Assembly (NCBI GenBank): GCA_963762605.1
Contig: CAVXLJ010000010.1
Coordinates: 1 to 64,000 of the forward strand
From: CAVSRC01 sp963762605
GTDB taxonomy: Bacteria; Pseudomonadota; Alphaproteobacteria; Rhizobiales; Kaistiaceae
Direction: 5' to 3'
Length of the DNA stretch: 64,000 bases
A model generated the notes under the pieces. It searched no databases and was not told the origin of the DNA. It worked only from the letters and a program-made list of their open reading frames with translations. Of the stretch, positions 45,337 to 54,145 are shown piece after piece; position 1 is the first letter of the stretch, and every line of letters starts with the position of its first letter. Both the position numbers and the translations under genes were made by a program.

Positions 45337-46626
45337 TCAGCCCCGGCTGGCGGCGGGCCGTTCCGGCGTGATGTCCGCCATGCCGCCGGCACCGCGCACG
45401 CGGTCGCGCCCGTCGGCCTTGGCGGCGTAGAGGCGCAGGTCGGCCGTCTCGAACAGCGATCTGAGATCGGCGCCATCCTCCGGCGCCGTCGCCACGCCGA
45501 CGCTGATGGTGATCCGCTCGGAAATGCCGTCAATCGACAGGCTGGAGATGCCGAGCCGCAGGCGCTCTGCCGCGAGCACGGCGGCGGCATGCGGCAGCCC
45601 CTGGCACAGCACGATGAATTCCTCGCCGCCGTAGCGGTAGACGCGATCGTCGGCCCGCGTCGCCTCGTCCAACTCGCGCGCGATGCGGCGCAGCGTCTCG
45701 TCGCCGACCGCATGACCATAGCGGTCGTTGATGTCCTTGAAATGATCGACGTCGATGACCAGCAGGCTGGTCGGCCGCGCCGAGCCCGCCTTGCGCAGCT
45801 CGCGCGGACCCTCGTGGTCGAAGCGACCGCGGTCGAACAACCCGGTCAGCGCGTCGTATCCGCTCTGGCGCAGAAGCGCCTCGTAGCGCTGGCGGTAGGT
45901 CAGCGTCTCGAACACATCCCCCACCTTGCGCCGGGTCAGCCGCCCGCCTTCCCCGAAGCGCAGATAGAGCCCGGCGAAGACCGCATAGACGGCGGCCGCG
46001 CCCATCTTGGCGGCCCAGCCGCCGTAGAGCACTTCCATCGGCGCGCCGACGTAGAAATGCAGGGCCGTGAAGAAGCCGATCTGGTCCAAGGTCAGCACCG
46101 CCGCCGCGCTGATCAGGATGCGCGGGATCACCCGGTTGCCCAGCCACGCCGCCGACCGCTCGTAGAGCAAGATGATGAGGATCGAATCGACGAAGAGCAG
46201 CGTGGTGCCCCACACCATCAACCAGCCGGTCTGGTCGAGGAAGGTGAGGTCGGGGATCTGGCCGGGCACGGCCACCGGCGCGTGCAGGCGCAAGAGCAGC
46301 ACCGTGGCCACGATCAAGAGATTGCCGAGAAACAGCCCGTAGATCGGCTGGCGCACGACCGCTGCATCCTCGCGGATGTAGACCACCAGCAGCATGACCA
46401 GTTTGCCGGAGAAGAGCACGATCGACCCCGGAGAGACGACGAAGCCGCCGAGGATGGGCACGTAAAGAACCGCCGCGAGATAGGTCTCGAGGAAATGCAT
46501 GGTGCCGAGCGCGGCGAAGAACACGCCGATGCCCAGGCGATTGCGCACCCGGAACAGGCCGGTCATGACGACAAAATAGAGCGTCGCCTCGGCCAGCAGC
46601 AGCGCAGTATTGCTGAGTTCGCCCAT
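45337..46626 (-). CDS. Membrane diguanylate cyclase (GGDEF)
   Basis: A 429-residue protein that makes c-di-GMP from two GTP. Residues 1-220 form about seven or eight membrane helices (LLAEATLYFVVMTGLFRVRN, VLFSGKLVMLLVVYIREDA, VWGTTLLFVDSILIILLYER) of a VUT-1/queuosine-precursor-transporter-like sensor domain. The C-terminal GGDEF domain starts GYDALTGLFDRGRFD, has DVDHFKDINDRYGHAVGDE and the active site RYGGEEFIVL. An RxxD inhibitory site (RADD) lies five residues before GGEEF, so product feedback is likely. Confidence 0.93.
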   Translation of the reverse strand: MGELSNTALLLAEATLYFVVMTGLFRVRNRLGIGVFFAALGTMHFLETYLAAVLYVPILGGFVVSPGSIVLFSGKLVMLLVVYIREDAAVVRQPIYGLFLGNLLIVATVLLLRLHAPVAVPGQIPDLTFLDQTGWLMVWGTTLLFVDSILIILLYERSAAWLGNRVIPRILISAAAVLTLDQIGFFTALHFYVGAPMEVLYGGWAAKMGAAAVYAVFAGLYLRFGEGGRLTRRKVGDVFETLTYRQRYEALLRQSGYDALTGLFDRGRFDHEGPRELRKAGSARPTSLLVIDVDHFKDINDRYGHAVGDETLRRIARELDEATRADDRVYRYGGEEFIVLCQGLPHAAAVLAAERLRLGISSLSIDGISERITISVGVATAPEDGADLRSLFETADLRLYAAKADGRDRVRGAGGMADITPERPAASRG

Positions 46627-46780
46627 GCCAGACCGCTGAGAAATTGATTCGCGCTATCGGGTGAATCTAGGCGGCAGCGGTTACCAAGTCGTAGATGCGG
46701 CTCTCGACATATCGAGCAACGCCCGGCTCTGGACCGGAAATGGGGGGAGCGGCGTCCCTTGGATGCGGCGGCAGATCGTC

Positions 46781-47758
46781 TCAGCCGGTGAGATCGACGA
46801 TGCCGGCCGCCCCTTCTTCCGTGCCGAAGGCGAGCCTTGCGCCGCGCCCGTCCCAGGCCAGCGCCGATATCGGGCCGTCCCCCGGTCGGCGCAGCAGCGC
46901 CTCCTCGGAATCGGCGAAGCGCACGGCCAGCACCATGCCATCGTGGTAGCCCACCGCCACGATCTCCTCGCTCGGGTGACAGGCGACACGGGTGACCAGC
47001 TCCTCGCGCGCGCCGAGTTGTAGCGGCTGCCGGCCCATTGGCCCGTCCTTGTAGTGGAACGGCCACAGGATCGCGGCATTCGCGCCCGACGAGGCGAGGA
47101 AGCGCCCCTTGAGAGACCATGACAGCGAGCGTGGCTTGGCCGGATAGCCGGTCATGCGCATGTCGCGGCCGTCCTCCAGTCGCCAGCCATGCAGCGCATT
47201 CTCCTGCATGACGGTGACGAGATTCCGTCCATCGGGCGAGAAGGCGACCCCGATATGGGCGCCCTTCCAGGTGAAGTGCGTCGGCTCGGCTTCGGTGCCG
47301 GCCCACCACAGCGTCACGCCCTCATAGCGGGCGACCGCCAGACGCAGGCCCTTCGGCGCAAAGGCGATGCCACCCACCGCGCGGGCATGGTCGAAGGTCC
47401 GCTCACGCCCGTCAGCGAACCTGACGAAGGCCTGCCGGCCGGCGGCGAAGGCGATCGTGCCGGCCGGCCCGGCGGCGACATGGTCGATCCACTTGCGCGG
47501 CTTCTCGGCGAGCCTCACCACCGTGCCGGCCGCATCGACCGATGCGACCAGCCCGTCGTCGCCACCGGTGATGAGCGTCTTGCCGTCTTGCGCCGGCACG
47601 GCGGCAAGGATGGCGCCGTCATGGACGCGCGTCTCTTCCGCCGCCGGGCCGGCGGCACGGCGCACCGTACCGTCGCCCAGCGCATAGACCGCCGTATCGC
47701 CAAGGAAGGCGGCCTCGACGACAAAGGCTGCGAAGGGGAAGTCCTGGATGGAGGGCAA
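46781..47758 (-). CDS. WD40-repeat protein, partner of the CobW metallochaperone
   Basis: A 325-residue beta-propeller with recurrent GxDDG and AFSPDG/AFAPKG turns (LITGGDDGLVASVDAAGTV, VGGIAFAPKGLRLAVARYEG, AHIGVAFSPDGRNLVTVMQE, ISALAWDGRGARLAFGTEEG). No enzyme motif or signal peptide is seen, so it is likely a cytosolic scaffold. The apparent start is TTG 47758, 9 bases after the CobW stop, with GAGGCGG upstream; this supports translation coupled to cobW. Function is unknown. Confidence 0.85.
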   Translation of the reverse strand: MPSIQDFPFAAFVVEAAFLGDTAVYALGDGTVRRAAGPAAEETRVHDGAILAAVPAQDGKTLITGGDDGLVASVDAAGTVVRLAEKPRKWIDHVAAGPAGTIAFAAGRQAFVRFADGRERTFDHARAVGGIAFAPKGLRLAVARYEGVTLWWAGTEAEPTHFTWKGAHIGVAFSPDGRNLVTVMQENALHGWRLEDGRDMRMTGYPAKPRSLSWSLKGRFLASSGANAAILWPFHYKDGPMGRQPLQLGAREELVTRVACHPSEEIVAVGYHDGMVLAVRFADSEEALLRRPGDGPISALAWDGRGARLAFGTEEGAAGIVDLTG

Positions 47759-47767
47759 TCGTCCGCC

Positions 47768-48796
47768 TCACGCCATGCACTTCTCGAAATCGGCCCTGAT
47801 CGCCTTCTCGTCGAGATGGCGGCCGATGAACACCAGCCGGCTTTGGCGGATCTCGCCATCCTTCCACGGGCGCTGGTGGTTGCCCTCGATGATCATGTGG
47901 ACGCCCTGCACGACATAGCGCTCCGCATCGTCCTTGAAGGAAAGGATGCCCTTCAGGCGCAGGATGTCCGGCCCCTGCTCCTGCGTCGTCTGCTGGATCC
48001 ACGGGAAGAACTTCTGCGGGTCGAGATCGCCACCCCTCAGCGAAATCGAGAAGACGCCCGAGCCATCGATGTCGTGGTGATGGTGGTGGTGCTCGTGATC
48101 ATGATCATGATCGTGATCATGGTCATGATGATCGTGGTCGTGATCGTCGCCATCGAGGAATTCCGGGTCGAGCGTCAGGATACGATCGAGGTCGAAGGCG
48201 CCGCGGCCGAGCACCCGGTCGAGCGGAATGGCACAGCGCTCGGTCCGGTGGATGAGCGCGTGCGGGTTCATGGCGCGGATGCGCGCCTCCACGCCGGCCA
48301 GCTCGTCGGCGCCGACCAGATCGGTCTTGTTGAGCAGGATAACGTCGGCAAAGCCGATCTGCTCCTGCGCCTCGGGGCTGTCGGCGAGACTCTCGGTGAG
48401 GTGCTTGGCATCGGCGACGGTCACCACCGCGTCGAGCTTGGCGCGCGCCCGCACGTCGTCGTCCATGAAGAAGGTCTGCGCCACCGGCACCGGGTCGGCC
48501 AGACCGGTGGTCTCGACCAGGATGCCGTCGAAGCCGCCGGGCCGCTTGACCAGCCCCTCGACCACGCGAATCAGGTCGCCGCGCACCGTGCAGCAGACGC
48601 AGCCATTGTTCATCTCGAAGACCTCCTCGTCACTTTCGACGATGAGGTCGTTGTCGATATTGATCTCGCCAAACTCGTTGACGATGACGGCGTATTTCTT
48701 GCCATGGTTCTCGGTCAGGATGCGGTTCAGAAGCGTGGTCTTGCCGGCGCCGAGATAGCCGGTGAGCACCGTGACGGGGATCTGTGTTTCGGGCAT
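47768..48796 (-). CDS. CobW/ZNG1-type GTP-dependent metallochaperone
   Basis: A 342-residue G3E GTPase that inserts zinc (or cobalt) into client proteins. Walker A is TGYLGAGKTTLLN, the metal motif CVCC in NNGCVCCTVRGDL, and the guanine motif LLNKTDLV. A strongly His/Asp-rich run (DHDHDHHDHDHDHDHDHEHH, near residues 210-240) probably binds spare metal. The C-terminal CobW_C domain follows (RLKGILSFKDDAERYVVQGV). ATG 48796 begins MPETQIPVTVLTG. Zinc is more likely than B12 since no cobalamin genes are near. Zur control is often seen for this family, but no Zur box is apparent. Confidence 0.93.
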   Translation of the reverse strand: MPETQIPVTVLTGYLGAGKTTLLNRILTENHGKKYAVIVNEFGEINIDNDLIVESDEEVFEMNNGCVCCTVRGDLIRVVEGLVKRPGGFDGILVETTGLADPVPVAQTFFMDDDVRARAKLDAVVTVADAKHLTESLADSPEAQEQIGFADVILLNKTDLVGADELAGVEARIRAMNPHALIHRTERCAIPLDRVLGRGAFDLDRILTLDPEFLDGDDHDHDHHDHDHDHDHDHEHHHHHHDIDGSGVFSISLRGGDLDPQKFFPWIQQTTQEQGPDILRLKGILSFKDDAERYVVQGVHMIIEGNHQRPWKDGEIRQSRLVFIGRHLDEKAIRADFEKCMA

Positions 48797-49092
48797 TTGG
48801 GGGTCTCCGCGGCGGGTCAAGGCCGCCGGTTTCGAATGGTTGCCGGCTGATATAGGCGATGGCCCCAAAGAATGCACCTGCCGGAAGGTTTTCCTTAAGG
48901 CCGTCCGTTTTCCCTACGCGCCGGTTAAGCGGAAGCGTGGTTTTCGGGGAAGCCCGTTAAGGAGCCGGGACCACAGCGCGAACGAAGCGCGTCCAAACCG
49001 CGGATGGTCCGGCGCACCGCCTCGGCCGAACGGCTGCCGCGACGAAAGGTCCCCTCCCTTTCGCAATGCGCGTCGCGGACTATGTTGGCCAC
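48797..49092. other. Gap between cobW and ctaG
   Basis: About 296 bases with no supported gene. Three TTAAG-type motifs (CCTTAAGG, GGTTAAGCG, CGTTAAGG) lie within 80 bases, and promoters of both divergent genes must be here. I see no Zur box, riboswitch or tRNA. Confidence 0.5.
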
Positions 49093-50118
49093 ATGGGCAA
49101 TCTGACAAGCACATCGGGCGCCGGGAGTGCCGCTTCCGGAGCGCCAGCGGCGGCGTCTTTCGCCCCTTCGGCAAAGATCACCCGCATCGACCGGCTGGTG
49201 AGCCTGGCGCTGCTCGCGCTTGGCGCGGCCCTATGGTGGACGAGCCGTTATCACGCAGCCCAGATGCCGGTCTGGGGTCCCTGGGATTTCTCCTGGGGCT
49301 GGTATCTGGCCGCCGCCTTCGGCGCGTGGTGGTACGTCGCCGGCCTGATGGCCATGTCCAGCGCCGAGCGCCCCGCCTGGTGGCGCTCAGCCGCCTATGG
49401 CGCCGGGGTGCTCGCCGTCTACACCGTCCTGCAGACCCATTTCGAGTATCTCGCCGAGCACATGTTCTTCCTGAACCGCATCCAGCACGTGGTCATGCAC
49501 CATATCGGGCCCTTCCTCATCGTGCTCGCCTGGCCCGGCACGGTTCTCCGCCGGGGCATGCCGGCCTTCCTGCGCCCAATCATCGACGCGCGGCCGGTGC
49601 TTGCGGTAATCCGTGTGGTGCAGCAGCCGATCCTCGCCACGGTGCTTTTCGTCGGCCTCGTCGCCCTGTGGCTGATCCCGCCGGTGCATTTCCGCGCCAT
49701 GATCGACCCGCAGCTCTACCAGGTGATGAACTGGTCCATGGTGGTCGACGGGCTGCTGTTCTGGGCGCTGGTCCTCGATCCGCGGCCCAAGCCGCCGGCG
49801 CGGGTGTCATTCGGCGGCCGCATTGCCATGACGCTGGCCGTCGTGCCTCCGCAGTTGCTGATCGGCGCGATCCTCGCCTTCACTTCGCGCGACATCTACA
49901 GCTTCTACGCCTGGTGCGGCCGCATCTATCCGTCGATCGACGCCATCTCCGACCAGCAGCTCGGTGGAGCGAATATCTGGATTCCACCGGCAATGATGAG
50001 CGGCGTCGCGCTCCTCCTGGTGCTCAACGCCTTCCGGCTTCACGAGGAACGACAGGAACAGGAGAGGATCGATGAAGGAGACGATGCCGTCACTATCAAG
50101 GCCGCGTGGACTGGCTAG
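49093..50118 (+). CDS. ctaG: Cytochrome c oxidase assembly factor CtaG (caa3 type)
   Basis: A 341-residue membrane protein with about seven helices. It belongs to the caa3_CtaG group that inserts copper into cytochrome c oxidase. The His-rich helix RIQHVVMHHIGPFLIVLAWP is the family signature, with TVLQTHFEYLAEHMFFLN before it. ATG 49093 (MGNLTSTSG) and an in-frame ATG at 49066 are both possible; neither has a strong ribosome site. It overlaps the PCuAC gene start by 47 bases. No cytochrome oxidase subunit gene is in this window. Confidence 0.88.
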   Translation: MGNLTSTSGAGSAASGAPAAASFAPSAKITRIDRLVSLALLALGAALWWTSRYHAAQMPVWGPWDFSWGWYLAAAFGAWWYVAGLMAMSSAERPAWWRSAAYGAGVLAVYTVLQTHFEYLAEHMFFLNRIQHVVMHHIGPFLIVLAWPGTVLRRGMPAFLRPIIDARPVLAVIRVVQQPILATVLFVGLVALWLIPPVHFRAMIDPQLYQVMNWSMVVDGLLFWALVLDPRPKPPARVSFGGRIAMTLAVVPPQLLIGAILAFTSRDIYSFYAWCGRIYPSIDAISDQQLGGANIWIPPAMMSGVALLLVLNAFRLHEERQEQERIDEGDDAVTIKAAWTG

Positions 50119-50566
50119 GAAGGCGATCGCGCCGACGGTCCTGTTGCTGGCTGCCATCACCGCAACGCTCTGGTCAGGACCTGCGGCGGCCGCCGAGGCA
50201 GGCGTCAGCCTGACCGGCGGCTATATCCGCACGACCATCCCGGCGCGCCCGGCCGCCGGCTATTTCACGCTCGCCAACGACGGCGACGCGGCGGCGAGCC
50301 TGGTCGGCGCCTCGTCGCCGGGATGCGGTTCGGTGATGCTGCACCGGACGGTTTCCACCAACGGCCAGGAGACCATGGTGCCCGTGGCAAGCGTCGACGT
50401 CCCGGCCCACGGCAGCGTCAGCTTCGCGCCCGGCGGCTATCACCTGATGTGCATGAAGCCGGCAGCCACGCTGAAGCCCGGCACCTCGGTGCCGGTAACG
50501 CTCACCTTCAAGGACGGCGGCACGCTCTCCGCCGACTTCCCGGTCCACGGCGCCACCGGGCAATAG
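50072..50566 (+). CDS. Periplasmic copper chaperone PCu(A)C
   Basis: A 164-residue protein with a signal peptide (IAPTVLLLAAITATLWSGPA, cut after AAAAE). The Cu(I) motif H-x10-M-x21-H-x-M is exact: MLHRTVSTNGQETM, then 21 residues to YHLM. PCu(A)C loads the CuA site together with SCO. ATG 50072 follows AGGAGAGG at good spacing inside the end of ctaG, so the two are coupled. The SCO gene converges just downstream. Confidence 0.93.
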   Translation: MKETMPSLSRPRGLARKAIAPTVLLLAAITATLWSGPAAAAEAGVSLTGGYIRTTIPARPAAGYFTLANDGDAAASLVGASSPGCGSVMLHRTVSTNGQETMVPVASVDVPAHGSVSFAPGGYHLMCMKPAATLKPGTSVPVTLTFKDGGTLSADFPVHGATGQ

Positions 50567-50575
50567 ACGGCCCGC

Positions 50576-51245
50576 TCAGATCATCTGCAGGATGCGCTGG
50601 AATAATCCCGGCGGGCTCGCCTGATCAACCAGCCGGCCGAGATCGGCCGTTGCCCCGTCGATGTCCGGCTTGCCCGTCGCCATCGACGAAATCAGCAGGC
50701 GTATCTTGCCGGCCTGGTCGAAGGCGTAGATCGCCGAGGAGTGGGTGACCGAATAGGGCTGGCCGGCCGTGGCCGGCGTCACCGAATAGGCGACGCGATA
50801 GCGCTTGGCGAGCGCGGCGAGCTGATCGGCGTTGCCGCGCAGGCCGACCATCTGCGGCGCGAAGGCCGCCGTGTAGTCCTTCAGCACCGGCAGGCTAGTC
50901 GCGGTTTGGATCGACCGTGACGAAGAGCAGGCGCACATCATCTGCCTTGCTGCCGAGCTTCTTGAGCACCAGCGCGACATTGGAGAGCGTCGTCGGGCAG
51001 ACGTCGGGGCAGAAGGTGTAGCCGAAATAGAGCAGCGTCACCTTGCCCTTGAAGTCTGCCGCCGTGACCGTCTTGCCGGTCGCCGCGCTGGTCATGGTGA
51101 AGTCGAGATCCGGCATGGCGCCGGTCAGGTCGGTTTCGTGCCACTTGGCGTCGGCGGTGCAGCCGGCCACCGCCAGTGCCCCGGCGATGGCCAACAGGGT
51201 GGCTGCCATGCGCAGCCGCAGGCGCGGCCGCAATGGCTTGGACAT
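50576..51245 (-). CDS. SCO1/SenC family copper-delivery lipoprotein (frameshifted)
   Basis: About 222 residues after repair. A lipobox (AGALAVAGCTA) suggests outer-face membrane anchoring. The thioredoxin-like fold has the Cu ligands in YFGYTFCPDVCPTTLSNV (CxxxC) and a His in SVTHSSAIYAFDQ. At about 50908 the frame slips (VDPNRD in one frame, LPVLKDYTAAF in the next), an extra base or two missing bases. Start ATG 51245 was chosen over 51263 because the lipoprotein signal follows more directly. It works with PCu(A)C and CtaG. Confidence 0.9.
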
Positions 51246-51340
51246 GCGAGCTTCTTGGATCATCGGGCAGCCCTAGCGCCTCAACGCGGGCGCGCGCACC
51301 CCACATTCTCGTGAAGGCGGCGATCTGACGCGGCCCGCGC

Positions 51341-51871
51341 TCAGGCGAGCGGCGGTTCGCGCAGCAGATCCTCAAGATCGAGCCACTCGGTCACCATGGC
51401 CAGCGACCCGTCCGGAGCCAGCGGCCAATCTTCGCGCGGCCGGTCCCAATAGAGCTCGACACCGTTTTCGTCCGGGTCGCGCAGATAGAGCGCCTGGCTG
51501 ACGCCGTGGTCGCTGGCGCCGTCGAGCGGCCAGCCGGCAGTGATCAGCCGGCGCAGCGCATCGGCGAGCGCCGCACGGGTCGGGTAGAGGATCGCCGTGT
51601 GATAGAGGCCGGTGGCACCGCGCAGTGGCGGCGACCCGTTGCGGCTCTCCCAGGTGTTGATACCGAAATGGTGGTGATAGCCGCCGGCCGAGAAGAAGGC
51701 GGCCTGCGAGCCGTAGCGCTGCACCAGCTCGAAGCCGAGCACGCCACAATAGAACGACAGCGACCGCTCGATATCGGCGACCTTGAGATGGACATGGCCG
51801 ATGCGCACGCCGGGATCGATCGGCCGGGCCGCCGTTTCCGCCGGCTTCTCGGCAAGCTTGGTTTCGCTCAT
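51341..51871 (-). CDS. VOC-superfamily protein (glyoxalase/dioxygenase fold)
   Basis: A 176-residue protein with paired beta-alpha-beta-beta-beta units: IGHVHLKVADIERSLSFYCG and LYLRDPDENGVELYWDRPRE. The metal ligands of the fold appear as His in GHVHLK, His in LYHTAILYP and Glu in GVELYWDR. It resembles catechol-2,3-dioxygenase-like VOC proteins, but the substrate is unknown. It is followed downstream by the SCO gene. Confidence 0.87.
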   Translation of the reverse strand: MSETKLAEKPAETAARPIDPGVRIGHVHLKVADIERSLSFYCGVLGFELVQRYGSQAAFFSAGGYHHHFGINTWESRNGSPPLRGATGLYHTAILYPTRAALADALRRLITAGWPLDGASDHGVSQALYLRDPDENGVELYWDRPREDWPLAPDGSLAMVTEWLDLEDLLREPPLA

Positions 51872-51912
51872 TTATGCCTTCCCTCCGTCACGCGCGAACT
51901 CGAAGAATATAG

Positions 51913-51946
51913 GCGCCCGCCGCGCCGCGGCCAGCACGGCGGGCGC
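51913..51946 (-). terminator. Hairpin between the F420-type reductase and VOC genes
   Basis: Perfect 10-bp arms GCGCCCGCCG (51913-51922) and CGGCGGGCGC (51937-51946) around 14 bases. On the minus strand it lies 6 bases after the reductase stop and is followed by a short AT-rich stretch, so it may end that transcript. Confidence 0.5.
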
Positions 51947-51952
51947 GGCTCG

Positions 51953-52591
51953 TCAGGCGACGAGCTTCCAGGCGCTCTGGAAGCCGGTGCCGAGCGGGCC
52001 CTGAAGGGTGATGCCGAGCAGTCCTAGGCCCTCGAGCTGGCGCGCCCGCTCCAGCCTGCCGACATCGATACCGCGCAGGTCGCCGGCCTCGACCAGCGCC
52101 AACACCTGTTTCTTGGCGCCCTCGTCGTCGCCGGCGACCAGCACATCGAGCTTGTGGCCATCGACGGCGCCGACCACCAGCGTGCCGGCGAAATTGGTGT
52201 TGAACGCCTTCACCACCTTGCTCTTGGGCAAGAGGTTGGCGATCTCCTCGGCGGCACTCTTTCCCGGTGCGGTGGAGAGGCCGTCATAGGTCTCGTTGAG
52301 CGGGTTGGTGATGTCGATCACGATCTTGCCAGCGAGCTTGGCGGCATTGGCCGAGGCGAAATCGCGCGCCGCGGAAAAGGGCAGCGCGAGAACGACGATG
52401 TCGTTGGCAAGCGCCGCCTGCGCCGTGGCGACGACCACCTCGGCCCCCGGCTTGCTGGCCCGGAGCTCATTGGCCAGTGCCGTAGCCTTGACCTGGTCTT
52501 TGCCGACCAGGGTGAGCGAATGTCCGCCGGCGATGAAACGGGTGCCGATGCCGCGCGCCATGTTGCCGGCGCCGATGATGCTGATGTTCAT
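51953..52591 (-). CDS. NADPH-dependent F420 reductase-like oxidoreductase
   Basis: A 212-residue NAD(P)-binding protein: ISIIGAGNMARGIGTRFIAG is a Rossmann loop followed by VGKDQ. KIVIDITNPLNETYDGLST and VVKAFNTNFAGTLV resemble the F420-dependent NADP oxidoreductase family. Alphaproteobacteria rarely make F420, so the protein may use another cofactor. ATG 52591 (MNISIIGAG) was chosen at the start of the Rossmann strand. It is divergent from a LysR regulator, its likely controller. Confidence 0.86.
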   Translation of the reverse strand: MNISIIGAGNMARGIGTRFIAGGHSLTLVGKDQVKATALANELRASKPGAEVVVATAQAALANDIVVLALPFSAARDFASANAAKLAGKIVIDITNPLNETYDGLSTAPGKSAAEEIANLLPKSKVVKAFNTNFAGTLVVGAVDGHKLDVLVAGDDEGAKKQVLALVEAGDLRGIDVGRLERARQLEGLGLLGITLQGPLGTGFQSAWKLVA

Positions 52592-52707
52592 GAAATCCAC
52601 TCCTCTGACGCCGGTCATGCGGGGCACCAGGCTGGCGCCTCCGACCGGACATGGTTGGCATATGACATCGGCACCCTGATATGATAATCCTCACGCAAAT
52701 AGGATCA

Positions 52708-52728
52708 TTTCCTATTATCAGTAGGAAA
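52708..52728. promoter_or_regulatory. LysR-type operator between reductase and regulator genes
   Basis: Perfect 7-bp arms TTTCCTA (52708-52714) and TAGGAAA (52722-52728) around 7 bases, 4 bases before the LysR GTG. The dyad spacing fits the T-N11-A pattern of LysR boxes. Position within the divergent gap suggests that LysR controls both genes. Confidence 0.7.
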
Positions 52729-52732
52729 TCTT

Positions 52733-53668
52733 GTGCTCGACCGCATCACCGGAATGAAGGTCTTCGCAAAGGTCGCGACTGTGGGAAGTTTTTCCGCCGC
52801 GGCGCGCACGCTCGGCATGTCCCCGGCCATGGCGACCCGGCACATTGACGCGCTGGAGGACCGGCTCAGCACCCGCCTCTTCTTCCGCTCAACCCGCAAG
52901 CTGACCCTGACCGAGGCCGGCCAGCGCCACCTTGAAGCGACCGAGCGCATCCTCGCCGAGATCGACGAGGCCGAGGCCGCAGCGGCTGAAGATGTGGTCG
53001 AGCCGCGTGGCACGCTGAAGCTCAATGCGCCGCTCGTCTTCGGGCTGCGGCAGGTCATGCCGGCGCTCGCCGATTTTGCGCAACTCTATCCGGCGCTGAT
53101 CATCGACATTGCGCTCACCGATCGTTTCGTCGATCTCATCGACGAAGGCTGGGACATCGCCATCCGCCTCGGGACCTTGCGCGATTCAAGCCTGATCGCG
53201 CGCTCCCTGGCGCCGATCCGTGTGGCGCTGTGCGCCGCACCCGCCTATCTCGCCGCCCACGGCACGCCGAGAACCACCGCCGACCTCGCCGCCCACAACT
53301 GCCTCGGCTACACGCTGCCGACACCAGCCAATGCCGGCCGCTGGCTGTTCGGCGCGGACGGGTCGATCGCCGTTCCGGTGCATGGGACGCTCATCGCCAA
53401 TAACGGCGACGCGCTGCGCGCCGCCGCGGTTGCCGGACAGGGCCTGATCTATCAGCCGACCTTCATCCTGGCCGATGACATTCGTGCCGGTCGGCTGGTG
53501 CCGCTGACCCTCGACATACCCGTGCCACGCGTCGGCGCCGCCCACGCGGTCTATCCCGGCGGCCGTCAGCCTCCGGCCAAGGTCAGGGCCCTGATCGATT
53601 TTCTCGGCCGACGTTGGCGCGACGCCCCCTGGGATGCCGGTCTGCCGCACTCTGCAGATGCAAGCTGA
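52733..53668 (+). CDS. LysR-type transcriptional regulator
   Basis: A 311-residue regulator. The N-terminal helix-turn-helix reads FAKVATVGSFSAAARTLGMS and ATRHIDALEDRLSTRLFFRS. The C-terminal effector domain begins GTLKLNAPLVFGLRQVMPAL. GTG 52733 is used because it directly follows the operator and starts MLDRITGMKV. It is divergent from the F420-type reductase gene. Confidence 0.93.
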   Translation: MLDRITGMKVFAKVATVGSFSAAARTLGMSPAMATRHIDALEDRLSTRLFFRSTRKLTLTEAGQRHLEATERILAEIDEAEAAAAEDVVEPRGTLKLNAPLVFGLRQVMPALADFAQLYPALIIDIALTDRFVDLIDEGWDIAIRLGTLRDSSLIARSLAPIRVALCAAPAYLAAHGTPRTTADLAAHNCLGYTLPTPANAGRWLFGADGSIAVPVHGTLIANNGDALRAAAVAGQGLIYQPTFILADDIRAGRLVPLTLDIPVPRVGAAHAVYPGGRQPPAKVRALIDFLGRRWRDAPWDAGLPHSADAS

Positions 53669-53674
53669 GGCGCG

Positions 53675-54145
53675 TCACGCCGCCAGGCACATGCCTGTCG
53701 TCAGATAGTGGTTCATCCGGCGTTCCCAGAGCCGCATGAACTCGGCGTAGGCGGCTTCGGTGAATGCGTCGACGAAGGCGTCGCCCTTTTCGCCGAGGCT
53801 CGTATGAGTGAACGTGATGTCGGCGCTGGCACCCTCAGGTGCCGACCTCACCTGGATAGCCAGGCGCGTCGCGGTCACCTCGGGCGTCACCCGCACAAAG
53901 GCGATGAAGCCCTTCTCCGGTTCGTAGTCGGTGACGTACCAGACGGCGTTCTCATGCTCCGAGCGTGTGATGAACACGCAGTCTTCCTCGGCGATGCCGG
54001 AGTTGCTCAGCACCAGAAGCGGGTCCCAGTCCGCGATCCAATCGATCTCGCGCACCGGGCAGAGCAGCGGAAACACCGCCTCCGGCGGCGCAACCAGTGA
54101 CTGCGTATAGGTGCGGCTGACCCGCTTCGGCGGGGCGACCTTCAT
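53675..54145 (-). CDS. SRPBCC (START-like) protein
   Basis: A 156-residue helix-grip protein (YTQSLVAPPEAVFPLLCPVR, WIADWDPLLVLSNSG, then ENAVWYVTDYEPEKGFIAFV) of the SRPBCC superfamily with a likely hydrophobic ligand. Its ATG overlaps the preceding small DNA-binding gene in an ATGA junction, so the pair is translationally coupled. The ligand is unknown. It ends 6 bases from the LysR gene stop. Confidence 0.85.
   Translation of the reverse strand: MKVAPPKRVSRTYTQSLVAPPEAVFPLLCPVREIDWIADWDPLLVLSNSGIAEEDCVFITRSEHENAVWYVTDYEPEKGFIAFVRVTPEVTATRLAIQVRSAPEGASADITFTHTSLGEKGDAFVDAFTEAAYAEFMRLWERRMNHYLTTGMCLAA

Noticed and set aside
48060..48150. Short tandem GATCAT repeat array in cobW
   Set aside because: It is the coding sequence of the His/Asp metal-binding run, not a separate repeat or CRISPR.
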